From NCBI GenBank assembly GCA_030141605.1, contig JAQGDQ010000652.1, forward strand, positions 64,001 to 119,076: DNA of 55,076 nucleotides. The letters are read 5' to 3'. Below the pieces are notes generated by a model. That model saw only the letters and a program-made list of their open reading frames with translations. It did not search any database and was not told the origin of the DNA. Position numbers and translations under genes: made by a program. Below, in pieces: positions 32,301 to 43,915 of the stretch. The DNA is from Tubiluchus corallicola (lineage: Eukaryota > Priapulida > Priapulimorpha > Priapulimorphida > Tubiluchidae). The first letter of the stretch is position 1. Each line of letters opens with the position of its first letter.

Positions 32301-35300
32301 GAAAACGACACGCACAGCTAGAAAATTCAGCAGGTAGAATTATTATGAGCGGTTCGTAATTTTTACCGACAAGGCTAAACTTTGCTGCATGCAGAAGTGT
32401 ACCAGAATCTGAAGTGGTTATTTCATTAGATATTAGATGATATTTTTGTAAGTTAAATACGCGCTAGAATTACTTTTATATAGGCCATAAATGTGCTATG
32501 AAAATTTACAGTCTTTATTAAAAATATTACGTTTTTTCTAATTGGGACAATACAACATTCAATTGAGGCACAAAAGATCACAAACAGTCTCATAGTGCAA
32601 AATTGCCCGTCTTATATGCTGAACGAGCGTATGGTAGGCCTAATTGTCTACAGTTTGATTGAGGTTACAGGAAAATGCTTCTATAGTTTCTTAGTTTTCC
32701 TGCGGTGCTTCTCATGGAAATTGCATTTAACTTTGGGTACAAACAGATTTCCCGAAATCTCCTCTTATTTGGATTATGTTACACATCTTTACCGTTTGAC
32801 GCATACCTAGGTCTTATTGTGTATCTAAAAACTGGGCAGAACGATGCCTTCTGTCGTCCGTTTTTTGTTTTGTTGTTTGTTTTGGTTAGTCGTATCTGAA
32901 ATCGTAATAATACTATAACGTTAAGAAGGCTCTTGCTTAGAAGCTATAACACAACAGAGCCTGCTCTACCACTAGGCAAACTAGGGTGCCAAATTCTAGA
33001 AGTAAGTTTTAGCCTAAGTTATTATAATGTAGAATAACATAGTGAAAACACTTTAATGAAATGAAAGAAAAACCTACAGTATTTTCCTATCAACATGTAT
33101 ATGTTATACAATTATTACTTTTGCTTTATCTGGTTTCCTAAGATTGCATCATTTTACGCATAATAATAATCATAATCTTTTTCGTTTATCTTGCAACACA
33201 TGCACAGTTATAATACAATTAATTTGGAAACAAAAATGTGAAGAAAGGGCAGCGAAAGACCAATTGGTCATCTAGTCACGTGCCCTTTGGTTAGTGGTAT
33301 AAGCGCTGTGCTACAGTGTATTAGTGTTAGTACTGCTTGTAATAGAGATTTAATTGTTACGAATGACATTAAATTGATATGCTTATAACGTGTTAATACA
33401 ATTCATAAGCAGTAATAATAAATGTATAATAATAAATCAAACAAGAACTGAAAATAAAAATCTGACAACGAAAACATAAGAACAATGGCAACTGAAATAT
33501 ACTTCATAACACAAGCATAATTCTTAGACAGTGAAAAATAAATTACGTAAATAATAGAACCGAAAATCGGGTTTGTGGTTGTAAAGGTGATGATGGAGCT
33601 AGTGTAATTCATGCACACTTGAAAAAAAGTAGTTAGGTTTTCCAAAATTTGCTGATCAAAAGGCTGAGTTAAAATCTTGCCAGGAGAAACAGAAATTGCA
33701 GAAACGCTTCCGAAGACCCAGATACATACAGTAGGATCATAAATTAAATTCCAAATTCAATCATCACAGACTACAGATTATCACATTTAATTAGTATGTA
33801 CTATAATATATACATGTATAAATCAAACAGGCTTTAGAACACACACATACCATTATACTTTATTATAATATTATACAAGAAAAAATTCAATTTTGGGGAT
33901 GTGGCGGGAACTGCGATGAAACGGGGTTGAACGTGAGGTGGGGCTAAAAATTCTTTTGTCTAGGGCGTCAAACTACCTAGAGCCGGTCCAGGAACACTGT
34001 GTTTAGTTGCTAGACATCTCCACCAAGTTAGATTCTTTACTTAACCTAGCAAGTTTCACTGTTTCCATGCTGAGGATGGGCTACTATCATTTCAGTTCTG
34101 TTTTTTGCAATTTTTTGGCTACTAAAGTCGTCGTTGTAGATAACTGTACGTAGACAGCAATCTGCCCTATAACTCAAATAAACTCTTATCACTCAAATAA
34201 GCTCAAGGCAAGGGAAATTTAGTTGAGTGACCATGACCATCGGTGTGTGCTTAGCTGCCAAAGTTGAGCATCATCGGACCTTACTGGGAAATAGATAATG
34301 GGCGACCAATATGGGTGACTAGAAAAACGATTTTGCGATCTTCGTGTACCACACTACTTCTAGCTGCTTACCGTGTTAGACTGGAGATGTGGGACATCTT
34401 TACCGGTCCAGAATCTCATCTTTCGCGACTCCTTCAACTTTGTTCCAGTCCCGCTACAACTACTTGCAGTTTATTTTTGAAGCATTTTGTTATTTTTTTC
34501 TAAAATCAATTTGCTCTTAAAAGGAAACCCGAGCCGATCTTAAACTTATATCTCGCAACAAGCTACCATATAAAATACCGAAAGGTAAGATACTATTTTT
34601 TCAAGAATGACTTGTGTGAAAGAATTTATTGCTGCAAAAAGGTAATTTTTCGTTCATGCGGTTGGCACTACAGCCTGCATCTCAGAAATGCGTTACAGAG
34701 GTGTTCAATTGTGACGTAGTGCACACATTCAACAGCTCATGTGTAAGCACAAAGGTAAATTTTAATTTTAATTTTAAAATTTGCTTAGTTTTAGTGCAAC
34801 ATACTGAATATCTTACAGTAGCACTGTACTTTACGCAAACACGCTCGTGGAATGTTTGTGCTGTTGAAAATTATTTTCACTTGTGGTACCTCACTAGTTG
34901 GGCTCAAATTCAATTCAATTCAAAGGTTTATTTATCTCTAATATAACATTTATAACGCAAATACAACAAATTTTGTAAAGTATGTAGAGATGGGGTGGCG
35001 AAAGACCAGGAGGTCATCGAGTCAGCCACACCTATATAACTTAGAATTATTATTAAGCACGGCAGACTACATGGTTAAGCGAATAAATATGTGGTTAGTT
35101 CTTAAGTGTAGCAAATAAACAAAATGCAAAGCAGTTATATTATAATTATACCAATGCAAAAAAAGCAAGCAAATAATGCAATTAAAAATTAAAACAACAA
35201 CTGAACAAGTCATGAATACAACAACAAAAAAACGCTCGCATGAAGTTGATTAAGTTTTTAACCTATCGTTTAATTACTAGAAACGCTTATAGGTCTTAAA

Positions 35301-37870
35301 ATGAGGTAGAGTATGATAAGTCATCCTGTTTTACTTTAACATATTGCGTTTGTGGTAATACGGTTTTACTACGTGTGTACAGTGGGTCGTAAAACAGACG
35401 CTACTGTAGTGTATTTTTGTAACATCAAGATACGGGAATTCCCGCGAGTGTTTTAACTTGATTAAAGAGGCCAAATGTTTGAACGACTTCCCCCCCTCCT
35501 CATCCTCACCACTGATCCTCTAAACCTGTCAATAAAAGCCTCGATGTTTATCTAAACAGCTGTGACTTAAAACTTGAAAAGGAATGTTTGGCCAGATAAC
35601 CGGCCATTGACACGCGCTGCTCTGGTGTTTATGCCTTTCCTTCTAGACGCGTCGGCTCTATTATGCTAATTGTTGAACGGGTCACGTGATCCGGCGAATA
35701 GTTTCATTCATAAATCCCAGTTTGTGCTGCACTTGGCCTAGTTAAACATTGCCTCTACGAAGCAGCTGAGTACAAAAGCCTACATATTACACCCTGGGGA
35801 TGTAGATTACACTCGCTACTTTGCCGTGAAATATTGATCACATATTAACTGCAGGTTGATGTTGTTAAAACCAGATGCAATTGCATTTTCTTTTACTATT
35901 CTGCTGTTGTGACGGCTATTAGTTCCACATCTCGAGCTCTCTTTTGTCCTCTTGACAAATTGGCCAAGAAAAAATGAACTGGTTTTGGACGTAGAAATTC
36001 TCTACTTAGAGGTTTTCCCAAGAGCCCGTGATGTGTGGTGTTCAGAACTTGTTTGAACATGCTGTGGAGTTTTGTTTTTCTATTTTTATGAGTTCTTAAT
36101 GTTGGATCTAATTTTAATGAAATTCTAAATTTCATGTAGACTGTTGAGTCATGTCTACTGATGCTCAACTTAAGTCAAGTTTCTTACTTTTGTTTACTGG
36201 TACTGCTATTTTGATTTGTTACTGCCAAGACCAAAGCATTTACTGTTATGTCTAGTTTCAGGAAACATGTCAGTTCTGTGTAGCACATTCACCTTTATGA
36301 CTGATGTTTTATCCACCTTTTGCGATAAATATCCCTGTTTAGCTCTTTCTTACAATTAATAAACGTGAGCTCTGTTTTTGACAGACAAATGTAGGCACCA
36401 TCATGTTCTAAAGTCCCAAAATGCATTGGTGAATGCGTGGATGCCATCTTGCAGTCCTAACTTATCATTTTGCAGTCTGGCAAATCCTGTTGTCTGGAAA
36501 AGTTGGATTGTTTCATTCAAAACCACTATCTCTGTTTACAAGTTTGCAAAATATGTTGTTAGTATTAGTGTATTAACATGCTTTATAGGTTATTAGGTTT
36601 TACTTATTATCGTACTCATGTGGACAGTTTGCGCCGCTGACCGCCAGCTAAAACATAGTTAAACCGTAAGCATGCATTCATAGTCGTGTGCAACTCAAGA
36701 AACTGACTATTAGGTCTCACTTCTTGAAGTACACTCATGCCTCGGTTTGCTGGACAAAAGCAGGGAGACGTTGGGGATTTTCCGATTGTCTGTATTTTCC
36801 GATACTCGGCTGATATAATAGGCGTCTTGTATTACACTCACGGTAATGTAGAATCAATTCCCTAATTGTCTCATAAACGTCTAGTACGGAAAAGCTCCTA
36901 TGCAAAAGTGTGTAAAAAATAAAAACTGTCCGCAATTGACTCAAATAACTCTGCATAATTGGGTCTAAACCACTTACACATGCTGATTAAACCATTAAAC
37001 ACGCTGACATACAAGCCACACAAATGTTGTTACATGCTGCTTGGATGTAAACAAGGTGACTGGACTGCCTGCCAACTAGTGGTCAGCTCGCGAAACGATG
37101 GACTGTGTCCGTAGTAGGCGGCACATTTTAATGGACCAGATTTTGTCCGTTCTTCCGATATCCGTGAAAGTGAGGTCCGGCAAACTGAGATATGACTGTA
37201 AAATATTGGCAGTTTGTATGGCTGAGTACCAGTTGAAACTTGTCTGAGCCATAAGCATGCATTCATGTAAACCGTATTCAAACGTTGCATTGTTATTCCA
37301 GCAGGGTGGGCTGAATGATCCTAGTCAAGGAAAAAGTCCTTACATGGGACCCGGACCGGGCTATCCTGCTCAGCACTCAAGCCAATATGGTGCCTATTCG
37401 CAGCAGCAGAGGAGCGGATACATGCCTCCGGGTCCTCCGTCTAGCAGGAGTCAGCCGTTTTCGCAACAACAGGTAGGTGACGAAATGAAACGGTAGTTTG
37501 AATAAATTTACAATATTTGCACGATTTTCAAACTAAGCCAGTTACTGGAAGTTAAGCAACTGTGAGTCCATGAATAAAATTGTTGGTACAACTGTGGATG
37601 CGCATTTTTAACTCGACTATCTCGAGTAACTGAGATAAATGCTTATATAATTGTTGAGTCATAAGCGAATCATTTCTGCTGTCATCATTGTACAACAATT
37701 TGTACCAAGATACATTATATTTGCAGGGGATGTCCCAATACTCTGAGCATGGCAGAGGGCAGATGGGATATCAGTCACCGTACCAGGGGCAGATGTCTGG
37801 TGCAGCCGGTGGAGGGGTACAGCCGCCGCCGCCTTCTCAGTCCGGAGAACAAACTCAAGGACAGTCACAG
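25544..37870 (+). CDS. ARID1: ARID1 (BAF250/Osa) SWI/SNF subunit, first three coding exons
   Basis: ARID1 is the large targeting subunit of the BAF chromatin-remodelling complex in the nucleus. Three exons (25544-26344, 37302-37472, 37727-37870) join in phase 0 to 372 residues of low-complexity Gln/Gly/Ser/Pro/Tyr sequence. The motif GPTPTLNQLLQSP at about 26135-26173 is the conserved N-terminal LxxLL signature of ARID1A/B. A basic stretch (PKKKAKGIKTNYKRKD) near the start may be a nuclear localisation signal. The ARID domain and C-terminal helical domain are not in the window. The next exon is present but inverted at 54712-54886. Two out-of-frame ATGs (25506 and 25510) overlap the start and could act as upstream open frames. 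Confidence 0.88.
26433..27010 (-). pseudogene. Possible decayed coding sequence in ARID1 intron 1
   Basis: Two overlapping open frames (154 and 93 codons) run on the - strand and share the block that would join them by a frameshift near 26730-26890. The upstream frame has spaced cysteines (CPYCNGN, IICSHTGG). No family is recognised. It may be a dead gene or repeat, or chance. Confidence 0.25.
27011..30180. other. ARID1 intron 1, no gene seen
   Basis: AT-rich sequence without tandem repeats, recognisable elements or credible open frames. Confidence 0.5.
30299..30598. repeat. Minisatellite, 60-bp unit, five copies
   Basis: Units contain gatgaatttccactatgtgt and actggaggaaatttccagaa. Because the unit is a multiple of three (one unit is 51 bp), a frame reading FPLCVLEEISRISR stays open through all copies. 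No start context or homology supports a real protein. Confidence 0.9.
30655..30740. repeat. (TA)n and (CTATA)n simple repeats
   Basis: An AT run followed by tactatactatactatac and related words. Confidence 0.85.
31505..31662. repeat. Minisatellite, about 27-bp unit, six to seven copies
   Basis: Repeats of tttaccgtacggaaattgcg with spacers such as tatgcaag; each unit contains the palindrome CCGTACGG or a variant. It abuts the 441-bp duplication. Confidence 0.88.
31661..32560. repeat. Recent 440-bp tandem duplication
   Basis: Copies at 31661-32101 and 32121-32560, separated by about 20 bp, differ at about three positions. Each keeps an open frame ending RAAVQTAWLQDSYWLFFNYL and GKVSLSGMSKTTRTARKFSR. 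The 3' end of the frame reads CAG|gtagaa, donor-like, but no homologue is recognised. Confidence 0.9.
33195..33310. mobile_element. LINE 3'-tail fragment, family 6
   Basis: Contains gcagcgaaagaccaattggt followed by catctagtcacgtgccc, matching the end block at 34980-35030 and 50070-50260. Confidence 0.45.
34226..34320 (+). other. Possible 5S rRNA-derived fragment
   Basis: The order aagttgagca, tcggacc, ttactgggaaatagataatg and ggcgacc resembles the internal promoter half of 5S rRNA. It is too diverged for a functional gene, and the 5' half is not convincing. It could be a 5S-type SINE or chance. Confidence 0.2.
34565..35345 (+). mobile_element. Interspersed repeat family 5, copy A, with nested LINE tail
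   Basis: Shares gtgaaagaatttattgctgc-type, agaaatgcgtta, aacagctca and catactgaatatcttacagt blocks with copies near 47630-48180, 52020-52470 and (inverted) 43690-43915. It is interrupted at about 34903-35240 by a LINE tail beginning attcaattcaattcaaaggt, then resumes with tttttaacc and agaaacgctta. Confidence 0.65.
34903..35240 (-). mobile_element. LINE 3' tail inserted in family 5 copy A
   Basis: Starts attcaattcaattcaaaggt and tttatttatctcta, a reverse-oriented AATTG-type LINE tail, followed by ggtggcgaaagaccaggagg. Family 5 sequence is continuous once it is removed. Confidence 0.6.
35346..36666. other. ARID1 intron 1, no gene seen
   Basis: Open frames at 35896-36168 (-) and 36378-36596 (+) carry no recognisable domain. 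Contains gtcacgtgat (about 35681), an E-box word, and nothing else of note. Confidence 0.45.
36667..37266 (-). mobile_element. 570-bp insertion flanked by 15-bp direct repeats, family 3-related
   Basis: TAAGCATGCATTCAT occurs exactly at 36667-36681 and 37252-37266, like a long target duplication. The interior 36730-37150 is a diverged, inverted relative of the hAT MITE (caattgactcaaataactct, tgcctgccaactagtggtca). It ends 35 bp before ARID1 exon 2. Confidence 0.6.
37302..37472 (+). CDS. ARID1: ARID1 coding exon 2
   Basis: 57 codons: QGGLNDPSQGKSPYMGPGPG, YPAQHSSQYGAYSQQQRSGY and a Pro/Ser/Gln-rich end. Acceptor ttgttattccag followed by CAG, so a tandem acceptor could drop one Gln. Donor CAG|gtaggt. 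Confidence 0.85.
37727..37870 (+). CDS. ARID1: ARID1 coding exon 3
   Basis: 48 codons: GMSQYSEHGRGQMGYQSPYQ, then Gly-rich and PPPPSQSGEQTQGQSQ. Acceptor tatatttgcag, donor CAG|gtaact. Phase 0 at both ends. Confidence 0.85.
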
Positions 37871-38311
37871 GTAACTAATCGTAAAACAGGATGAATCCTG
37901 TTTGTCAGCGCAATTTGTAAGGGACAAGTTATTTGGCAATAGCTGTAGTTCTATTGGATTTGTTCTGGCATTGAACTGTTGCCAAATTTGGAAGGGTAAT
38001 TATAGACATCACAGTTATGTGCCCTAAAATGCCCAAGGTAAGAAACCTCAAGGTGTCAAGATTGTCAACCTGATGGTAACAAGTTTACTGCACTCTTTGG
38101 GGTCTGTGGAAGTGAAATTGAAGTCAACGTACAATGTTCTTGAGAGTTTGTTGTGGCCGTGGATAGATATGCCTGTTTGCATCTCCATGGCAACCTAGAA
38201 GTGGGCTTGCTATGTAATTGTTAAACCATAAAAAGAAAAATTGTAACATCGTTTGCTCTAGAATTGAACCTGGGTGTTTCTGCTGCTAATAGCTAAATGC
38301 AGATTTTCACT

Positions 38312-38890
38312 AGGGATGCACTGGATCCAGTTTTGCTGGTTTTGGATCTTATGTGCCGGATATGGTTCCAGATCTGCTTTTGCTCATGCTGGTTGCATCG
38401 TCTGTGAATTTTCACTGAGTAAAAACTGAGTAATTTTGAGTACAACCTCTGCAAATGTTTATGTACTGTAGTTTTGAAAACTTGATCTGCACTTCGTTTA
38501 AACTAAAAAAAAACCGTCAAGCTACGTTTTACTGGGTGGAAGTCTAAACTTTTAGCAGACATTTTTGCAGCAATTGCACTATCTTTTGCACTATTTGCTC
38601 CAAGGAACCACCGCACGAAGATTGCTGGTATTGCTTGCGCTACAAGAGTGGCAGCATAAAAATTAAGTGATACTTTTGTAAATTTCTGAAGGTTTTAATA
38701 GAAATCTTTCAAACTCTTTAAAAAAATTTGTAATTAAACTGTCGTGTATATTTTTTCTTATCCTTTCCTTTTTTCATAATCAGTAGTTTTAGAAAAATAG
38801 AAATACAAACAGTGCAAAATTTGACGAAAGTTTCTGCCGTGTTTGGATCGATTAAAATTACCGGATATTGGAACCCGATTCATCCCTAAT
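38312..38890. mobile_element. Possible hAT-like element
   Basis: Bounded by TAGGGATGCA and GATTCATCCCTA, imperfect inverted ends close to the family 3 ends; both ends are rich in GGATCC/GGATAT words. No clear target duplication. Confidence 0.4.
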
Positions 38891-38926
38891 CTTTTCGTCC
38901 TGTCCCGATTGATAATTTTAAAATTC

Positions 38927-39392
38927 CTCTCCATCCGATGAACGGGTTTGACATTGCATAACTGTGCACCATAACTTTTGCTCAGTCTTTTCACTACCAC
39001 GTGCAGTACACAGTGTGTCAAGGTGTCATTGAAAGCAGAGTTAGCAGATATTTTAATAAGGTTGGATGAACTTGCTGCTACCTCTCCATCTGATGAACGG
39101 GTTTGACATTGCATAACTTTGCACCATAAATTTTGCTCAGTCTTTTCACTACCATGTGCTGTACTCGGTGTGTCAAGGTGTCATTGAAAACAGAGTTAGC
39201 AGATATTTTAATAAGGTTGGATGAAGTTGCTGCTACCTCTCCATCTGATGAACGGGTTTGACATTGCATAACTTTGCACCATAAATTTTGCTCAGTCTTT
39301 TCACTACCACGTGCTGTACACGGTGTGTCAAGGTGTCATTGAAAGCAGAGTTAGCAGATATTTTAATAAGGTTGGATGAACTTGCTGCTACA
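38927..39392. repeat. Tandem repeat, 155-bp unit, three copies
   Basis: Each unit runs from ctctccatctgatgaacggg through gcataactttgcaccataa and tcaaggtgtcattgaaa to ggttggatgaa. The - strand stays open across units, without recognisable homology. Confidence 0.9.
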
Positions 39393-40032
39393 GCTGTTTC
39401 GCTTTACGACAGCATCACTTTGGTCTGGTGTGCCCTACGAGGAAACAGTTCTAGATCAAGGTTGAATAAGCATTATGAAAGCAACTGATCGGTATTCCGG
39501 GATTTTTATAACCTTGCACAGGTTCGTATTGTGCCAACCTGGTAGGGAGTTTGGTTGCTAAGAAGGGATCCAGGGTCTAAGAGCATACGTAAGAATGTCA
39601 CCGCTATGATTTTGATGGGTTTTGTAGATTTATAAATAAAGGTGACATAAGTAGTAATTCGTTTACGTTCTATTATATGAAAATTGAAATTAGTTGTACA
39701 TTTTTTGTTATTGACATAGTTGTTTATTTTTTGCATTTTTTTCTGTATCAGTAGAGACCGTTTTGGATTGCTTCCGAATTTTTTTTACCAGAAATGTGCC
39801 GAATGCATTTCCTGATCCCGAGATGCGTTAGTTTTAATGAATCTGAATCTGGCAGAGATGCTTGTCGTACTTTGTACTGTTTGCATTTCTATTTTTCTAA
39901 ACCTAAAATGACGACAATTGCGAAAAATTAGATTGGGCAAGAAAAGATATACATAACTGAACACTAGTAGTGCGTTGTCTTAATTTTCTTAAAGAATTTG
40001 AAAGATTTCTTTTAAAATCTTCAGAAATTTGT

Positions 40033-40568
40033 CATCATCATCATTATCATCATCATCATCATCATCTAAGTTTATTTCCATATTCACAAATAGACACATT
40101 ATACAATATAATACATACATATATTGGAATAAACACTTTGAAATCAATACAGACTTCTATGTTCAATACATCATTTGTCTATTAATTATCATAATTTAAA
40201 GGCAATATAAGTTAATAAAAGTTGATATTCTGATTAGAGTAAAAGTGTACGAAATATAAATAGTAATTTAAAAAAATCTTTACATCACAAAAAAGTTATA
40301 ATTGTACTATACAAATACATCTATTAACAGGAAGATTACGCATAAGTTAAACAAAACAAGGTTAATTGTCTCCCTGTACCAAGACTGTCTACTCCCTGGA
40401 ATGCCCCTGGAGTGCATTTATCTCTAAGTATCAGTGCTGAAGTGTTTAAATCTGCATACATATGTTAACATTTTTGCTCCTGCTGGTTCTGTGGCTTGTT
40501 GAAGAGCTCTCTTCACTGGACTATCTTCAGGTAGTCTAAGCATGTGCCCAATCCGTCTTAAATGGAAG
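40033..40568 (-). mobile_element. 5'-truncated non-LTR retrotransposon (LINE) end
   Basis: On the - strand, 40471-40568 encodes RRIGHMLRLPEDSPVKRALQ, the typical C-terminal motif of non-LTR reverse-transcriptase proteins. A 3' UTR follows and ends in a (GAT)n tail (40033-40067 on the + strand as catcatcat). Confidence 0.7.
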
Positions 40569-40571
40569 ATC

Positions 40572-40907
40572 ATCATCATCATACGCCCGTCACGTCTATT
40601 GTAGACATTGGGCTGGCAGAATTCTAAAATAAAAGAAATCTGCCTTCAGACAGGTAAACGCAGCAGTAATCCAGCAAAAAAAACTAGACACTGCTATGCC
40701 AGTGGCTTGTCAGCACCACTTCCGTAACAAGCATGGTAGTTTTTATGCCATCATCATATCATCATCATACGCCCGTCACGTCTATTGTAGACATTGGGCA
40801 GGCAGAATTCTAAAATAAAAGAAATCTGCCTTCAGACAGGTAAATGCAGCAGTAATCCAGCAAAAAAACTAGACACTGCTACGCCAGTGGCTTGTCAGCA
40901 CCACTTC
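40572..40907. repeat. Two-copy duplication of a 160-bp LINE/SINE-like block
   Basis: Each copy begins catcatcatacgcccgtcac and gtctattgtagacattgggc (a hairpin), and ends gtggcttgtcagcaccactt. The copies are nearly identical. Confidence 0.8.
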
Positions 40908-41324
40908 CGAGATTAAATGGAAGAAGAAATTTATGAAACTATCCCTTAGCGGAAGCAATACCAGCAATCTTCTTGCTGTGTTTCGTTGCAGCAACCAGCG
41001 TGCAATGATAGCTCTATTGCTGCCGACATGTCTGCTAAAAATATAAAAGCCATGTACTTCAGCAAGAATATAATTTAGCAATTTTTTGTTTTGTTTTAAC
41101 TTATCACCGGTCAAGTGTTCGAAACTACAGTTACTTCAACATTAATTTTCCTTGAGTGATGTGTTACCAAGGCAAGAATTCTGTTTCTGTTTACCGATGA
41201 TTGCACTTTCTGCTGCACTTCGTTTTCCTCGACAATTATTAACTCTCGTAGGCGCACCTTTCGATAACTTTTGTAAGCATTTTCCAGCTTTTAGTGGGAT
41301 TTATCCAGCTTAGCTTTTTCCTGG

Positions 41325-41770
41325 ATGTTGAGTCGGTACCCTAAACTCCTGACTCTAGCTCCCGCTCCAACTCCCAGAATTTTAGAAGATCCAATTCCGA
41401 CTACAGCTCCTAAAATTTTGGAGTCCCAACTCCCCACTCCTGCCTTTAAGTTACACTTTCTAGTACTCTCAATATTTAGCTACAGTGGCATTTCATCACT
41501 ACTTCTTATGCTCAAAAACAGTCCAGCTGCATAGACACGAATACGAAAGTGTCCCAAAATGGGGCGTTATGCATAAATGTGTTATATACAAAAGTGTCCC
41601 AAAATGGGGCGTTATGCATAAATGTGTTAAATACGAAAGTGTTCCAAAATGGGACGTTATGCATAAATGTGTTAAAAGTAGCTGAACCTTGGTTTTGTCC
41701 ATTTTTAACAAGCCCAACTCCGACTTCCTTTAGCAATAAGTGTACTGCCGACTCCGACTCCATATTTACC
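41325..41770. mobile_element. Possible MITE carrying an internal minisatellite
   Basis: Both ends are rich in GACTCC/AACTCC words (gttgagtcggtaccc at left; gccgactccgactccat at right), the style of some hAT-type MITEs. A 49-bp unit (agtgtcccaaaatggggcgt) is repeated three times at about 41545-41675. Confidence 0.4.
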
Positions 41771-41814
41771 ACAAAGGGATCTAAATAATTGGTACTCCAT
41801 AACTGCATAATTTT

Positions 41815-42440
41815 TATTGGTCTTTTCTATTTGTCTTTGAAAAACAGTTTGCAATTTTCCCAATTTTTCTTGGTCTTTTCTATTTGTCTTTGAAAAGCAC
41901 TTTGCAATTTTCCCAATTTTTCTTGGTCTTTTCTATTTGTCTTTGAAAAACAGTTTGCAATTTTCCTAATTTTTCTTGGTCTTTTCTATTTGTCTTTGAA
42001 AAGCACTTTGCAATTTTCCTAATTTTTCTTGGTCTTTTCTATTTGTCTTTGAAAAGCACTTTGCAATTTTCCCAATTTTTCTTGGTCTTTTCTATTTGTC
42101 TTTGAAAAACAGTTTGCAATTTTCCTAATTTTTCTTGGTCTTTTCTATTTGTCTTTGAAAAGCACTTTGCAATTTTCCTAATTTTTCTTGGTCTTTTCTA
42201 TTTGTCTTTGCAAAGCACTTTGCAATTTTCCTAATTTTTCTTGGTCTTTTCTATTTGTCTTTGAAAAACAGTTTGCAATTTTCCTAATTTTTCTTGGTCT
42301 TTTCTATTTGTCTTTGAAAAGCACTTTGCAATTTTCCCAATTTTTCTTGGTCTTTTCTATTTGTCTTTGAAAAACAGTTTGCAATTTTCCTAATTTTTCT
42401 TGGTCTTTTCTATTTGTCTTTGCAAAGCAGTTTGAAATTT
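41815..42440. repeat. Minisatellite, 52-bp unit, twelve copies with two alternating types
   Basis: Units contain ttcttggtcttttctatttg. Two versions, aaacagtttgcaatttt (A) and aagcactttgcaatttt (B), occur in the order A B A B B A B B A B A plus a variant. Confidence 0.95.
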
Positions 42441-42979
42441 TCCCATCTTACTTTGTTTTCTTCGAATATTTAATAGTCTCTATTTTGCTAGAGCAAAAAG
42501 TCAAAGTTTTGGGATTTAATTACCATTTTTTCCACTTGTCTGCGTGCAAGCTGTTTTTGGACTTTTCTATTTTTACTTGATTTATTCAGTGAGCTGCGCG
42601 GATTTTGAAAGTGCGCGCTTTATCGCGACAGTTCATTTGTCTCTTTTAATAGCGACGACGCGATTACTATTACGCTGGTCAAAATCCAATTACTAAGACT
42701 TCTTTAAAAGTTAAACAGAGGAAATTGACTTGTCGGTAGTTGACGGCGAGCTCTGTAAATGATTCCTCGCTAACCTAGTTACCGTAAACAAAAGCCATTA
42801 AGGGAATTCCCTGCGTTTGTGATTTATCTGTTAATCCGGCCATCTACAGCGTATTTGGATTGAGCGAATACTTTTCTTCGGTAATCCGTAAGACAGTTAC
42901 AACTCATAACTCTTAGTGAAACATCGGCTGAGAGGTCATTTAAAGGCAAATCGCGCGCATTTTTCCACCGATGGCTTTT

Positions 42980-43600
42980 TGCGGTTGAGTAAGTTGTAAC
43001 ACGAGGGTTAGTACTGTTTACTTGCATGGATGTTTTTGAGAAATGGATTTGGTTTTTCTGGTGGGATTAAATTGTGTTGCATAGTAAGTTTTATGCGTGT
43101 GGGTGGAGCTTTATTAGTAAGGTTGCGGTTTGAGTAAGTTGTAACGCGAGGGTTAGTACTGTTTACTTGCATGGTTGTTTTTGAGAAATGGATTTGGTCT
43201 TTCTGTTGGTATTAAATTGTGTTGCATAGTAAGTTTAAGTGTGTGGATGGAGCTTTATTAGCAGGGTAGCCGACGGATTTTTGCAGTTGAGTAAGTTGTA
43301 ACACGATGGTTAGTACTGTTTACTGGCATGGATATTTTTGAGAAATGGATTTGGTCTTTCTGTTGGGATTAAATTGTGTTGCATAGTAAGTTTTATGCGT
43401 GTGGATGGAGCTTTATTAGCAGGCTAGCAGATGGCATTCGGCTTTTGCGGTTGAGTAAGTTATAACACGAGGGTTAGTACTGTTTACTTACATGAATATT
43501 TTTGAGAAATGGATTTGGCCTTTCTGGTTTGATTAAATTGTGTTGCATAGATAGTTTTATGCGTGTGGATGAAGCTTTATTAGCAGAGTAGCAGCGGCTT
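42980..43600. repeat. Tandem repeat, 145-163-bp unit, four copies
   Basis: Units start gagtaagttgtaacacgagg and contain gagaaatggatttggt and ttaaattgtgttgcatag. Confidence 0.9.
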
Positions 43601-43689
43601 CCGTGAGTAAATAAAGATATTCAGTGTGTTGTAAGAAAACTAGGCAAGTTTTAAGATAAAAATTCAAATTTCAATTTTACCACTGTGCT

Positions 43690-43915
43690 CATGCATGAGC
43701 TGTCGAAATTGTGCACTACATCACAACCTAATACATTTAAACTGAGAGGTATAGTATCTGTTTTTGTGTGGTACGTTTCCGAAATGCAGGCGCTAGTGCC
43801 CATCTAACTAGCGTATAGCGAAATGCATGTAAAGCGAGAACTAATGACGCGAATGCAAAATTGTGTTTGTGTGGTAATAATTCTTTCACGTAAGTCATTT
43901 TTGAAAAAACACTAT
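43690..43915 (-). mobile_element. Interspersed repeat family 5, copy D (inverted)
   Basis: Reverse complement of the 47640-47850 block: gagctgtcgaaattgtgcac, actgagaggta, aaatgcaggcgctagtgccc, and ttctttcacgtaagtcattt. Confidence 0.65.

Noticed and set aside
38225-38290. tRNA-like B box (reverse of gaattgaacctgggtg)
   Set aside because: No paired T stem, acceptor stem or properly spaced A box could be folded on either strand.
41815-42440. CRISPR-like array
   Set aside because: The whole unit is repeated with no unique spacers, and the context is an animal intron.
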